NCBI RefSeq assembly: GCF_008370495.1
Contig: NZ_VTUX01000008.1
Span: 1 to 64,000 of the forward strand
Direction of reading: 5' to 3'
DNA from: Pseudohalioglobus sediminis
GTDB lineage: Bacteria; Pseudomonadota; Gammaproteobacteria; Pseudomonadales; Halieaceae
Length of the DNA: 64,000 bases
Part shown: in pieces, positions 26,149 through 35,706 of the stretch
How positions within the stretch are numbered: the first letter of the stretch is position 1
Layout: every line of letters begins with the position of its first letter
The notes under the pieces: model-generated
Databases searched by the model: none
What the model was told of the DNA's origin: nothing
What the model saw: only the letters and a program-made list of their open reading frames with translations
Position numbers and translations under genes: made by a program

Positions 26149-27558
26149 ATGCGTTTTATATCACTCGCCATCACTGCGCTCTGCGTGCTGCCATGGCCGG
26201 GCTTTCACCCGGCCGCTGCGGCAGAGGTGACGACCCCTGACTGCAGGTCCACGCCGCAGGTTTGCCTGAACTCCCTGGCAGATATCGCGCCGCCGGCGCT
26301 ACGTGTGCGCGAGTACGGCAGCACACTGACGCCCCTGAAGCGAGTGCGGGAGTTACCGACGCAGCGCACCAGCCTGCTCCGCTATACGTCCGACGGGCTG
26401 GCGCTCTACAGCCGCCTCGACCTGCCTCGCTCAGGGCCGCCTGAACAGGGCTATCCACTGGTCGTCATCGCCCCGGGCTGGATCAGCCGGGAACAGGCAC
26501 CGGGCTGGGATTTCGGCATCGGTAGCGAGGCCACATTCAATGCCGTGATTGACGCCTTCGTCGCCCGGCGCTACGCCGTGATCACTGTCGGGTATCGCGG
26601 CAGGGGTACGGTAGACAACGTGCCCGCGCAGGGCATGGCCTTCCGCGATGCCTGGGGCAATGGCAGCTATATCTCACCGATCTTTTACGCTATCGATGTG
26701 CTCAACCTGCTGGCGGGCCTGGGCAGCCTGGACGCTGCTCCCTGGCAAGCAATGCTCGCTCCCGGCGAGGCCAGGCCACGCTTCGATCTCTCCCGGGTTA
26801 ACCTGTGGGGGCATTCCCAGGGCGGCGATGTGGCGCTCACCGCGCTGGCGGTGAGCGGCCGCAACCCGCAATTCCCGCAGCGCGTGGCAGCCGCCTCCAT
26901 CTGGGCCGGCAACATACCTGACCGTTTCATCCAGGCTGACACCTTTGGACCCATGGCCTCAACGCCGCAGGCGTTCATGTCCGGCGATGGCACCTGGACC
27001 GGCTCAGCCATTGGCAGGCAGGGTGAGGTAAACCCGGACTTCGTCTTTGCCTGGCCGGCGGACTGGATCAGCAGCCTCGACAGGCGGGACTGGACCTGGC
27101 AGACGCAGCAGTGGTCAACGCCCAGCGTGGCCGACGCCAGGCTGGCCAAGTACCGCGAGATGTACGCGGCGCTGAATCGCTATGTAGCGGACATGGACGA
27201 CCTCGCGTTTTCCCTCTATCAGGATGACAACGGCAGGACCCGTATTCGCCATGCCCCCGAGGTCGCCGCGATCATGCCCACTCTCGGGGGTTATCACCAT
27301 GCCCGCTTTATCGACACACCCTTGGCCCTGCACACCTCCGACCGCGATTACTATTCACTGCCGCGGTGGAATCACGACCTTGCCGGGCGGATAGGCGAGC
27401 ACGGCGGACAGGCCCGCGTCTACATCTATCCCGGCAATACCCATTCGCTGGGCCGTAGCGAACACCCCTGGTTCTCCCCTGCCGGCACCGTTGCCGGCGC
27501 ACCCGTCGCCATAGCCCGCGACCTGGCACTGTTCGGCGGTGCCGGCTTTTCTGACTGA
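26149..27558 (+). CDS. Exported alpha/beta hydrolase, large
   Basis: A 469-residue protein with a signal peptide (MRFISLAITALCVLPWPGFH, ending PAAAA) and an alpha/beta hydrolase core: VVIAPGWIS, VGYRGRGTVDNVP, nucleophile elbow WGHSQGG, and a terminal YPGNTHSLGR that provides the His. An insertion of about 140 residues between elbow and His may form a lid. The frame opens at 26065 within the promoter region; ATG at 26149 fits the signal peptide, with 26107 as alternative (which overlaps the TATAAT box). Two bicysteine-containing segments after the signal (PDCRS and QVCLN) suggest a periplasmic disulfide. Ester or peptide cleavage of an imported substrate is inferred. It is followed by the SDR gene. 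Confidence 0.82.
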   Translation: MRFISLAITALCVLPWPGFHPAAAAEVTTPDCRSTPQVCLNSLADIAPPALRVREYGSTLTPLKRVRELPTQRTSLLRYTSDGLALYSRLDLPRSGPPEQGYPLVVIAPGWISREQAPGWDFGIGSEATFNAVIDAFVARRYAVITVGYRGRGTVDNVPAQGMAFRDAWGNGSYISPIFYAIDVLNLLAGLGSLDAAPWQAMLAPGEARPRFDLSRVNLWGHSQGGDVALTALAVSGRNPQFPQRVAAASIWAGNIPDRFIQADTFGPMASTPQAFMSGDGTWTGSAIGRQGEVNPDFVFAWPADWISSLDRRDWTWQTQQWSTPSVADARLAKYREMYAALNRYVADMDDLAFSLYQDDNGRTRIRHAPEVAAIMPTLGGYHHARFIDTPLALHTSDRDYYSLPRWNHDLAGRIGEHGGQARVYIYPGNTHSLGRSEHPWFSPAGTVAGAPVAIARDLALFGGAGFSD

Positions 27559-27579
27559 ACCCATAGCAAGGAATCCCCC

Positions 27580-28329
27580 ATGAGCGACCAGCAGCCCTCC
27601 CCGTTTCGCCTTGATGAAAAAATCGCTCTGGTCACCGGGGCCGGCAAGGGCATCGGCCGCGCCTGTGTCGAAGGCCTGGTGGCCGCCGGCGCCCAAGTGA
27701 TTGCGGTGGCACGCACGGCCAGCGACCTGGAGAGCCTGCAGGCGGCGCACCCGCAGCGCGTGCAGGCCTGGGCTGCGGACGTCACCGACCCCGGGTTCCT
27801 GGAACGCATCGCCTCGCTGCCGCAACTGGATGTGCTGGTCAACAACGTCGGTACCAACAAGCCACAGCCGTTTACCGACGTAGAGATATCGGCGCTGGAT
27901 CTGATGCTGGAACTGAACGTCCGCTCCGCCTTTCTGGTGGCGCAGGCCGCGGCGCGCATCATGGTGCGCCAGGGCGCCGGCTCCATCATTCACATGGGCT
28001 CACAAATGGGTCACGTGGGCGCCGCTAACCGCACGGTCTACTGCATGACCAAGCACGCCATCGAGGGATTGACCAAGGCCATGGCAGTGGAACTGGCACC
28101 CCAGGGCGTGCGCGTCAATTCCGTGGCGCCCACGTTTATCGAAACACCGATGACCCGGCCCATGTTCGAGGACCCGGCATTTCACCGCGATGTCATGGCG
28201 CGCATACCCCTGGGCAAGATCGGCCAGGTGCAGGATGTGGCCAACGCGGTAGTGTTTCTGGCCAGTGACGCCGCCGGCATGGTGACCGGCGACAGTCTGA
28301 AAGTCGACGGGGGCTGGACGGCGGTATGA
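27580..28329 (+). CDS. SDR family oxidoreductase
   Basis: A 249-residue classical short-chain dehydrogenase: TGAGKGIGRAC (nucleotide binding), NNVGTN (NNAG variant), a catalytic Ser in HMGSQMGH, YCMTKHA (YxxxK) and the terminal GDSLKVDGGW. It is most like 3-oxoacyl-reductase and sugar dehydrogenase SDRs. It starts 21 bases after the exported hydrolase with AAGGAA upstream, so it is in the same operon and under operator 5. Within the pathway it may oxidise a hydroxyl of the imported compound; NAD or NADP preference cannot be set with confidence. Confidence 0.92.
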   Translation: MSDQQPSPFRLDEKIALVTGAGKGIGRACVEGLVAAGAQVIAVARTASDLESLQAAHPQRVQAWAADVTDPGFLERIASLPQLDVLVNNVGTNKPQPFTDVEISALDLMLELNVRSAFLVAQAAARIMVRQGAGSIIHMGSQMGHVGAANRTVYCMTKHAIEGLTKAMAVELAPQGVRVNSVAPTFIETPMTRPMFEDPAFHRDVMARIPLGKIGQVQDVANAVVFLASDAAGMVTGDSLKVDGGWTAV

Positions 28330-28405
28330 TACGCCGCCTTCGCGCCGCGGCCGGGAAGCGTACGGCACTGGCCCGGCAACACCTCGCAGCGGGCGTCGGT
28401 GCTGC

Positions 28406-30277
28406 TCAGTCGTGCCCCAGCGCCGCCACCAGTGGCTGCAAAAACTCCTCGTATCGCTTCCAGGCCGCGACCGCGTCCCGATAAATCGGCTCGCGGACCT
28501 GGCTGGCGCTGGGTGTTTTCACCAGCCCGCCACCGCTATGGAATTCGAGCATCGCCGGCTGGAACTCAAGTTCCAGAAACCCGAGCATACGCTCGCACTG
28601 TGCGCGCAGATCGGCGACGGTGGCTTCGTAATCCACGTCCAGGATGCGCTCCGGGTAGAGTGCGTGCCACGCGTCCATCATCCGGCGGTACTGCTGATAA
28701 TAATCAGCCAGAGACTCGAGACCGTGGGCGTAGGTCTGCTTTTCATCGAAGGGTATGCGGTGAATGGAAAAGCAGTTGTCCACCGGCTCACGGCGGCAGT
28801 GTATGAACTTCGCCTCCGGCAGCGCCCGCGCCATCAGCCCCAGGTACTGAAAATTCAGTGGCGTCTTGTCGACTATCCACGCCGTACCCTGGTCGACCTC
28901 CCGGTGACGGCTGCGATAGTAGCGGCCGATTTCCTCCAGGTGCGCGTCCGTGAGCTCGGCCACGCACTGGGGAAACGGCTGGTTGGTCAGGTGCGATGCC
29001 AGCCGCGCGCAGTCAAAAGCGTAGCTGACCTCGCCGGCACCCATGATGCAGCTATGGGCAGACAACACCTGTTCGGTAAGGGTGGTGCCGGATCGCGGCA
29101 TACCCATGACGAAGGCAATACCTGGCGAAGCCGGCGCGCGCGCCTGCCCGGGAGGGCGAGCCTGCAGTGCACGCGCAGCGGTGATGATGCCGTCGGTGAG
29201 GCTGTGGGTAAATGCCCTGTCGTAAGGACTCGCCTCGGCCTTGATGCGATTACCCTGTGCCAGATAGTGCCAGGCTTTCGCTACCTCATCGCGCTGGTCC
29301 CAGGCCCGGAACAGGGCGAAGGCAAGCAGCTTCCTGTCCTCATCGAGCATGCCATCGGCGCGCCACAGTAGTTCCATCTGTTGCAGCTCCTGTTCCGGCG
29401 TCTGCCTGCCCTTGAGCTGCGCCAGCTGGTAATGCGCACTGGCGTAGTCCGGCGCCAGCTGCAGGCAGCGCTGGAAGCATTCGGCGGCACGGTCGCGGTC
29501 TCCCAGCTGTTCATGCAATACACCCAACGCATGCCAGGCAAACGGATTGCCGGGCTCGCGCTGCAGCACCGTATCAAGAGTCTGCCGCGCTTCGTCGGCG
29601 CGATTCAGGTCCCTGAGCGCATCCGACTTCTCGATCATCACGTCAGTGCGTCCGGGCTCCAGTTCGAGCACGCGCTCAAAGCAGGCCAGCGCGTCCTCGA
29701 AGCGGGCCAGCTTAACGAATACAGATGCGCGCAGGTGATGCGCCGCGACCTGCTCCGGGTCCAACTCCAAGGCCCGGTCCAGGGCTTTCATTGCCTTGCC
29801 GTAATCCTCCATATCGCGCTGCGCGGCGGCCAGGTTGCTCCAGCAGGCGGCGTAGGCCCTGTCCAGGCGCAGTGCGGCTTCGAAACAGGTAATGGCGTCG
29901 CGTGCATTACCACTCTCGCGCAGGGCATTGCCAAGATTGTTCATCATCACCAGGTTTTTGGGGTTCAGCTGCAGGGACTGCTTGAAGTGCGCCACAGCGG
30001 CTTCAAACTGGCCAGCATCCTTGTAGGCCAGGCCCAGGTTGCCGTGCGCCTGCGGGTCATCGGGGTTCTCCGCCAGAGCCTGTGTAATCAACTCGATGGC
30101 CTCCAGCGGCCGGTCAGAATTGATGGCCAGGATGCCCAGCAGGTTCAATGCGTGCACGTTGCGGGGATCGAGCTTTAGTACCTCTCGGTAGCCTGCCTCC
30201 GCCTCGCCATAGCGCCCCTGTTGCTGCAGTTGATAGCCCTGTTCGAGATACCGCATGATTTTCTCAGGTGATGTCAT
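28406..30277 (-). CDS. TPR-repeat sulfotransferase family protein 1
   Basis: A 623-residue protein. About nine tetratricopeptide repeats fill residues 1-330 (for example NLLGILAINSDRPLEAIELI, NLGLAYKDAGQFEAAVAHFK). A sulfotransferase domain follows, with the PAPS 5'-phosphosulfate loop GMPRSGTTLTEQV and a 3'-phosphate motif region FIHCRREPVDNCFSIHR. There is no signal peptide. The acceptor is unknown; TPR segments suggest a protein or peptide partner. Proteins of this type often sit beside TonB receptors, as here. No operator copy is upstream. It follows the first TonB receptor, separated from it by a terminator. Confidence 0.88.
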   Translation of the reverse strand: MTSPEKIMRYLEQGYQLQQQGRYGEAEAGYREVLKLDPRNVHALNLLGILAINSDRPLEAIELITQALAENPDDPQAHGNLGLAYKDAGQFEAAVAHFKQSLQLNPKNLVMMNNLGNALRESGNARDAITCFEAALRLDRAYAACWSNLAAAQRDMEDYGKAMKALDRALELDPEQVAAHHLRASVFVKLARFEDALACFERVLELEPGRTDVMIEKSDALRDLNRADEARQTLDTVLQREPGNPFAWHALGVLHEQLGDRDRAAECFQRCLQLAPDYASAHYQLAQLKGRQTPEQELQQMELLWRADGMLDEDRKLLAFALFRAWDQRDEVAKAWHYLAQGNRIKAEASPYDRAFTHSLTDGIITAARALQARPPGQARAPASPGIAFVMGMPRSGTTLTEQVLSAHSCIMGAGEVSYAFDCARLASHLTNQPFPQCVAELTDAHLEEIGRYYRSRHREVDQGTAWIVDKTPLNFQYLGLMARALPEAKFIHCRREPVDNCFSIHRIPFDEKQTYAHGLESLADYYQQYRRMMDAWHALYPERILDVDYEATVADLRAQCERMLGFLELEFQPAMLEFHSGGGLVKTPSASQVREPIYRDAVAAWKRYEEFLQPLVAALGHD

Positions 30278-30305
30278 CCTCGCTCCGCTACTGGTGGCGC
30301 CACAA

Positions 30306-30333
30306 CAAAAAAAGCCCCACGAGGTGGGGCTTT
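30306..30333 (-). terminator. Terminator after TonB receptor 1
   Basis: AGCCCCAC (30313-30320) and GTGGGGCT (30324-30331) form a stem. Read on the minus strand it is followed by seven T. It lies between receptor 1 and the TPR-sulfotransferase. Confidence 0.85.
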
Positions 30334-30378
30334 AGCATACTAGCACTGTGCCCTCATCCCGGGGCAAGCCTGGACCGG

Positions 30379-32820
30379 CTAGAAATTGTAGCCCAGCCTG
30401 ACACCGTAGGTGCGCGGGTCGCCGAAGTCCGCAAACGCGCGCGCTCCTGAAAACACCGTGGTCTCGGTCAGGTATTCCTCGTCGGTGGCATTCTTGACGA
30501 ATGCCTGGGCGGTGATCGCACCGCTTGCCGACATCCAGGTCAGGCGCAGGTCCAGCGTGGTGTAGGCATCCTGCTTGGCGAAGAAGTACTCGACATTCTG
30601 CGTCTTGTAGTCATCCGTGTGATAGATAAAGGCGCCGGGTATCAGCACCCCTGCACCACCCAGGTCCCAGTCGTAACTCACACCGAGGTTCAGCGTGTAA
30701 TCCGGGCTGAAGCGGGGCTTTTTGCCGCTGAGGTCGTAGATACGATCCCCTGCCGGGCCTATCTCGCCGCCTTCGGCGAAGCGACTTTCGCCCTCGGTGA
30801 ATTCGTCGAGTTCGGAATCGTCGAAGTTGGCTCCGGCAGTAATATTCAGGGCCGGGGTGGGCTGCCATACCATCTCCACTTCCAGCCCCCGCGCCGTCAT
30901 GCTGCCGCCGGGAGCTGTCTGGGCAATGATGGTTCCGCCCTGGGGCACGAACACCGTAGTGGACAGGCCATCGAAGTCGTTGTTGAACAGCGCCAGGTTC
31001 AGAGTCATGGTGCCGTCCAGCAGGGTCGACTTCAGGCCCAGTTCAAAGGCCTCGACCTCATTGGGGTCAGAGAGCTCCGTGCTGCCCGCGCGAATCGGGT
31101 TGCCGGCAATGTAGCCGGTGGCTGCCGAGGCGTACAGCATCATGTTATCGCCAATATCGTATTGCGCTGCCAGGCGCCAGTCGGTGTGATCGTCATCGCC
31201 CTTGTTCGCCGAATCGCGGTTCAGCGTAAAGGTTGGCCAGTCGCGCTGGCGGCTCTCCTCGTTCAGGGAACCACTGTAGAAGTTGCGCTCATCCTTGGAA
31301 TAACGCAGGCCCGCAGTCATACGGAAACGATCAGTGAAAGAATACTCAGCCTGGCCGTAGACGGCCTGCGACTTGGTGCCGCCAAAGCTCGCACTGAGCC
31401 AGTGCGCCCAGCGCGGCCGCTGCGGCGTTGCTGAATTGGCGTAACCGTATACGAACTCATACTGGGTATCGTCGGGGTCGGAGTCGTCGTACAGGAAGTA
31501 ACCCAGGGTCCACTGCAGGTCGCCATCGCTGTTTGAGTTCAGGTTGATATCGGCCTGCACAGCATTGGACTCATTGCGTTCACCGGCGGCGATACCGCAG
31601 CGCTGCTGCGTGGTCGCGTCCCAGTACCACCAGGGCCCTTCCGGATTGGAATAGTCCACGCAGAAACCGTCGTACTCACCCACCAACTGGCCGTTGAGGG
31701 TGGGGTTGGCCGACATGTCACTGTCCGTCAGGCGTCGCTCTTCGTAATCGAACACACCCAGATTGGCGCGCAGGTCTGCGAAGCCCAGGTCCCAGTTGAT
31801 CAGTGCACTGAACGAGGTTTCCTCGATATCGCGCTGCGGCCGGAAATCGGAGGAGATTTTGAAAGGATCATCAATGGTGGCAGCAGTGGAATCCTGGGGG
31901 AACACGCCTGTGAACTCCTTGCCGCCACCGAAGCCGTCGGTGACGCCCTGGCGCGGTTGCATCACGCCATTGATACCGTTGGTCTGGCCGGTTTGCGGAT
32001 TCACGGGGATACCCAGCACCTTGTAGGCGTAGTCAGAGTTACCGTTGGCAGTATCTTCCCAGTAGGTTGCCGTCAGGGTGATATCGAAGCGGTCGGTGGG
32101 CGCCCACAACAGCTGGGCACGGGCGTACTGGTTGTCCTCGTCCTTAAGCCCCGCGCTGGAGTTGAACACGTTCTCCACGAACGGGTCCTGGGAGGTGTCG
32201 CTGGCGGTGATGCGCAGCGCGACCGTATCGCCCATGGGGATATTGACGTAGCCCTCGTAGCGCTGGTAGTCGTAATTCCCGGCGGTGACGGCGGCGCCCC
32301 AGGACAACTCCCCCACGTCGGGCTTGTTGGCAATAAGGTTAACCAGGCCACCGAGGGTATTGCGCCCGAACAGCGTGCCCTGGGGGCCGCGCAACACTTC
32401 CACCCGCTGGATATCGATGTAACTTGCCAGCGCCTGGCCAGCGCGCGGGCGATACAGCCCGTCGATATAGATGGGCACAGCGATATCGTTGACCCCGGCA
32501 GCACCGGCGCCGCGCATGATGATCACCGGGTCGTTACCCTTGTTGTTGACCTGCATGCCCGGAACGCTCTTGTCCAGGTCCAGCAGGCTGGTGATCTGCA
32601 GTTCCGTCAATCTGTCGCCGGAGATGGCGGTAACGGCGAGGGGAATATCCTGCACACTGGCGGAGCGCTTGGTGGCAGTCACCACCACCTCTTCCAGGAA
32701 ACCGTCCTCCATCACGGTGGAGCCCGATCCGCCCTGGGCCCACACCGGGGCCGTCGACAGTGCCAGTGACACCCCGATCGACATGGCCGTGCGTTTGGTG
32801 TTCATACCGTGTGTTCTCAT
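30379..32820 (-). CDS. TonB-dependent receptor 1
   Basis: An 813-residue outer-membrane receptor. It has a signal peptide, then EEVVVTATKRSASVQDIPLA (TonB box and plug start), plug landmarks [19 protein letters not shown] and a 22-strand-type barrel ending in the aromatic GVRLGYNF. The family imports large or scarce solutes with TonB energy. The start at 32820 is supported by AGGAG nine bases upstream; ATG at 32805 is the alternative. It is closely related in style to receptor 2, immediately upstream, and separated from it by a terminator. No operator copy was found in front, so its control may differ. Confidence 0.92.
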   Translation of the reverse strand: MRTHGMNTKRTAMSIGVSLALSTAPVWAQGGSGSTVMEDGFLEEVVVTATKRSASVQDIPLAVTAISGDRLTELQITSLLDLDKSVPGMQVNNKGNDPVIIMRGAGAAGVNDIAVPIYIDGLYRPRAGQALASYIDIQRVEVLRGPQGTLFGRNTLGGLVNLIANKPDVGELSWGAAVTAGNYDYQRYEGYVNIPMGDTVALRITASDTSQDPFVENVFNSSAGLKDEDNQYARAQLLWAPTDRFDITLTATYWEDTANGNSDYAYKVLGIPVNPQTGQTNGINGVMQPRQGVTDGFGGGKEFTGVFPQDSTAATIDDPFKISSDFRPQRDIEETSFSALINWDLGFADLRANLGVFDYEERRLTDSDMSANPTLNGQLVGEYDGFCVDYSNPEGPWWYWDATTQQRCGIAAGERNESNAVQADINLNSNSDGDLQWTLGYFLYDDSDPDDTQYEFVYGYANSATPQRPRWAHWLSASFGGTKSQAVYGQAEYSFTDRFRMTAGLRYSKDERNFYSGSLNEESRQRDWPTFTLNRDSANKGDDDHTDWRLAAQYDIGDNMMLYASAATGYIAGNPIRAGSTELSDPNEVEAFELGLKSTLLDGTMTLNLALFNNDFDGLSTTVFVPQGGTIIAQTAPGGSMTARGLEVEMVWQPTPALNITAGANFDDSELDEFTEGESRFAEGGEIGPAGDRIYDLSGKKPRFSPDYTLNLGVSYDWDLGGAGVLIPGAFIYHTDDYKTQNVEYFFAKQDAYTTLDLRLTWMSASGAITAQAFVKNATDEEYLTETTVFSGARAFADFGDPRTYGVRLGYNF

Positions 32821-32971
32821 GCTGTGTTTCTCCTGGTAAAGCTTATATGAGCCTTTTTGAGTAGGTTCCCTGGCGCTCCCAGGAAAAATCTTCGCGGCCG
32901 CCCGCAAATACTTCAGGCCGAGGGTGCGTCCACCCCCGGCCTGTCATTCAGTGGTGTGCTGGTATCGTGGC

Positions 32972-33000
32972 AAAAAAAATCCCGGCCCTGCGGACCGGGC
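32972..33000 (-). terminator. Terminator after TonB receptor 2
   Basis: On the minus strand CCCGG and CCGGG pair around a GC-rich centre (32981-32999) and are followed by a run of eight T (32972-32979). It lies just downstream of the receptor 2 stop. Confidence 0.75.
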
Positions 33001-33030
33001 AACCACAATGGCCACGAGGGCCTACCGCAC

Positions 33031-35289
33031 CTAGAAATTGTACGACGCGCTCAAACCCCAGATTCGCGGATTGTTCCAGCTGGCCTGGATTGAGGCGATG
33101 TCCGGTGCGTCACCCGGGTTGAAGATCACCGAGCGGGTGAGCACCTCTTCATCGCCGATGTTGAGGACGTAAGCCTGCACTTCTACAGATCCGCTCGCCG
33201 ACAGCCAGACAACCCTTGCGTCTGCCATGACATAGGCGTCCTGCGCGGCCTCGTCCACGTTGATATCAAACGAGTAGTACTCGTCCGAATAGGCCAACTG
33301 CAGTATCGGGGTCAGCAGGCTGCCGCCCGGGAGCTGGATGTCGTAGCTGGTCTGCAGGCTCGCGGTCCACTCCGGCGACAAGGCCGGCGTCCAGCCCTTC
33401 AGGGACAGGTTACCCTCGGGAGTCAGGCGCCCCGAGAACTGGTCCAGGCCGTTAACCCAGGAAATCTCATAGTCCCCGAACTCGGAGTTCATGTAGGCCA
33501 GGGTGGCGTCGACGCGCCAGGAATCACCTGCCAGCCAGTTGAGTTCAAACTCGGCACCCCAGGTGTCAACCTCACCGCCACTTTCCGTGAACTCGGAAAC
33601 CACGTTGTCTTCGCCCAGTATGGCGAAGGACTGTGCCTGCATGTCATCGTAGTCGTTGTAGTACAGGGCCGTGTTGAAAATCAGCGTATTGTCCAGCCAC
33701 GTGCTCTTGTAACCGAGTTCGTAAGCGGTGACTGTCTCCGGGTCATAGGTAAGCGGCACACCCTCGGCGATAAAGTTGATGCCACCGGCACGATACCCCG
33801 TAGAGACCTGCGCATAGGCCATGGAGTCGTCGTCAAGGTCTTGTTCCACACCGAACTTCCACAGGTTGTCGTCCCACTCGCCCTCTTCGCCCGTGCCCGG
33901 TGCCGGTATCGGCGGGAACACCGTCCAGTCCAACTGGTCTTTCTTGGTCTTGGTGTCCTCGGCGTAGCGATAGCCGCCCAGCAGTCGGGTGCTGTCGGTG
34001 AGCGCGTAGTTGACGTTGACGAACAGGCCGGTGGAGTCGCTGGTGTAATCACCAACGCGATCCCAGTGCGGAATTTCGAACTGGCCGTCGGTGCGCTCCA
34101 GCCAGTTCCAGGCACTTTCCATCTCGAAGTAATAGGCTCCCACCAGCCATTCCAGCGGGCCATCGCCATTAGATACCAGTTGTAGTTCGGTAGACCAGGT
34201 CTCCTGGTCAGTACCCCAGCCGGTAAAGCCGTTGTTCTCGGGGTCGCCGCCGTCGCTGTAGTCAGAGTCGTAGTTCTGCTCGCCTTCGAAATCATTGATG
34301 TTGCCGATGAACTTCACCGTGGCGAAGCCGATATCCCAGTTCATGTGCAGGGTGTAGGCGGTACTCTCGAGATCGGCGTTCGAAGGCAGGTCACGCCGCA
34401 CTTCCCAGGGGCCGTTGTCGAAATTATCCGAGGCGTTTTCCGGCGCCCACAGGTGACCCGACTGGTAGTTGCCGTCGATGAAGCCGCCAATCTGCTGATA
34501 GCCCCAGATGGCGTCACCGCTGCTCTCCTGGTCCATGTAGGCGATGCGCAAGGTGGTCTCGAAGTTCTCGGTGGGCGCCCACAGCAGGGTGCCGCGCAGG
34601 TACTTGGAGTCCTTGTCACGCAGGTCATCCCCACCGGGGTACTTGTTTTCGATGTAGCCGTCGTGCTCGTCCATCATCCCGGCGAAGCGCACTGCGAAGT
34701 GCTCACCCAGTGGCAGATTGATAGCGCCTTCCAGCTTGGTGCGGTCGTAGTCTGCGTAGACGCCGGTCAGGTAACCATTGACCGAATCCAGGGTCGGCGC
34801 CTGGGTGTGCACATTGATGGTGCCGCCGAAGGTGTTGCGACCATACAGCGTACCCTGGGGACCGCGCAGGACTTCGATGCGCTCAAGGTCTACGTAGGAA
34901 CCCAGCGCCTGCGTGGTGGTGGGCACGTAGACACCGTCTTCGAAGATACCGATAACCTGCTCTGCCTCGGTACCGACGTTATTGGTGCGCGTACCGCGCA
35001 TCGCCAGGCGAGCCTCATTGCCCGACTGACCCATTTTCATGCCGGGAACCATGTACTCCACGCGCGTCAGGTCTTCGATGCCGCCGCGTTTCAGGTCTTC
35101 TACCGAAAATGCCGTGACTGACACCGACACATCCTGGACGCTGGTCGAACGCTTGGTGGCGGTGACCAGGACCTCTTCAAGTTGACGGCCTTCTTCCTGG
35201 GCGATAGCGCCGACAGGTATACCGAGAGCCAGGGACACGCCCAGAGACAGGGCAGTACGGTGATGAAAAGGGCGCTTAAACATTGGCAT
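33031..35289 (-). CDS. TonB-dependent receptor 2
   Basis: A 752-residue receptor with signal peptide (LSLGVSLALGIPVGAIAQ), TonB-box region LEEVLVTATKRSTSVQDVSV, plug motif [19 protein letters not shown] and terminal WGLSASYNF. The open frame extends to 35466, but the added residues are coded by promoter and operator DNA. ATG at 35289 has AGAGGA in front, with 35283 also possible. It is the receptor most clearly tied to the regulon: TTGACA, 17 bases, TACAAA directs it, and operator 6 lies across the spacer and -10 box. It therefore probably imports the cluster's substrate. Confidence 0.93.
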   Translation of the reverse strand: MPMFKRPFHHRTALSLGVSLALGIPVGAIAQEEGRQLEEVLVTATKRSTSVQDVSVSVTAFSVEDLKRGGIEDLTRVEYMVPGMKMGQSGNEARLAMRGTRTNNVGTEAEQVIGIFEDGVYVPTTTQALGSYVDLERIEVLRGPQGTLYGRNTFGGTINVHTQAPTLDSVNGYLTGVYADYDRTKLEGAINLPLGEHFAVRFAGMMDEHDGYIENKYPGGDDLRDKDSKYLRGTLLWAPTENFETTLRIAYMDQESSGDAIWGYQQIGGFIDGNYQSGHLWAPENASDNFDNGPWEVRRDLPSNADLESTAYTLHMNWDIGFATVKFIGNINDFEGEQNYDSDYSDGGDPENNGFTGWGTDQETWSTELQLVSNGDGPLEWLVGAYYFEMESAWNWLERTDGQFEIPHWDRVGDYTSDSTGLFVNVNYALTDSTRLLGGYRYAEDTKTKKDQLDWTVFPPIPAPGTGEEGEWDDNLWKFGVEQDLDDDSMAYAQVSTGYRAGGINFIAEGVPLTYDPETVTAYELGYKSTWLDNTLIFNTALYYNDYDDMQAQSFAILGEDNVVSEFTESGGEVDTWGAEFELNWLAGDSWRVDATLAYMNSEFGDYEISWVNGLDQFSGRLTPEGNLSLKGWTPALSPEWTASLQTSYDIQLPGGSLLTPILQLAYSDEYYSFDINVDEAAQDAYVMADARVVWLSASGSVEVQAYVLNIGDEEVLTRSVIFNPGDAPDIASIQASWNNPRIWGLSASYNF

Positions 35290-35365
35290 GAAATCCTCTC
35301 TTATGACGTTATTTTTGACTGCAGTCTTATGCTGCATAAACACGTTTGGTGATGCGCTGGGAGTA

Positions 35366-35394
35366 TTTGTACTTCGAATGCAATTTAATGTCAA
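35366..35394 (-). promoter_or_regulatory. Promoter of TonB receptor 2
   Basis: Minus strand: consensus TTGACA (35394-35389), 17-base spacer, TACAAA (35371-35366). It is the best sigma-70-type promoter seen in the cluster, with operator 6 inside it. Confidence 0.75.
35368..35383. promoter_or_regulatory. Candidate LacI-family operator 6
   Basis: TGTACTTCGAATGCAA, identical to operator 3. It covers the spacer and most of the -10 box of the receptor 2 promoter, an arrangement expected for repression. Confidence 0.85.
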
Positions 35395-35706
35395 ATCTTT
35401 GCCACCATGGCGCCGTCTGTTGTTGCGCACGCCATACGAACGCCATGAGACGAGCCAATAAACCATACTTTTCCTATTATTTTCAGTATGTTAAAGCAGG
35501 TAGAACGAATGATGACAGAGCCATTTCCAGCCCTGAGCAAGAGGGAAAAAGTCATTTCCCACAGGCGGCAATGCAGTTTTTTCCATAAATCAGATGCAGG
35601 CACAACGGTCGTCCTGGCAGTCTCTGAGGGCTGCAGAAACGGCAGCGCAGGCGTTACAGGGCCACGCATCGGCAACAGGTGCTGCAGTCAAATAGCGTTA
35701 GCGTTC
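35395..35706. other. Non-coding stretch between receptor 2 and TPR-sulfotransferase 2
   Basis: About 310 bases without a convincing gene on either strand. Short frames here lack ribosome binding sites and recognisable domains. It is richer in A+T near 35470-35560. No hairpin terminator was seen. It could carry the upstream part of the sulfotransferase promoter. Confidence 0.4.
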
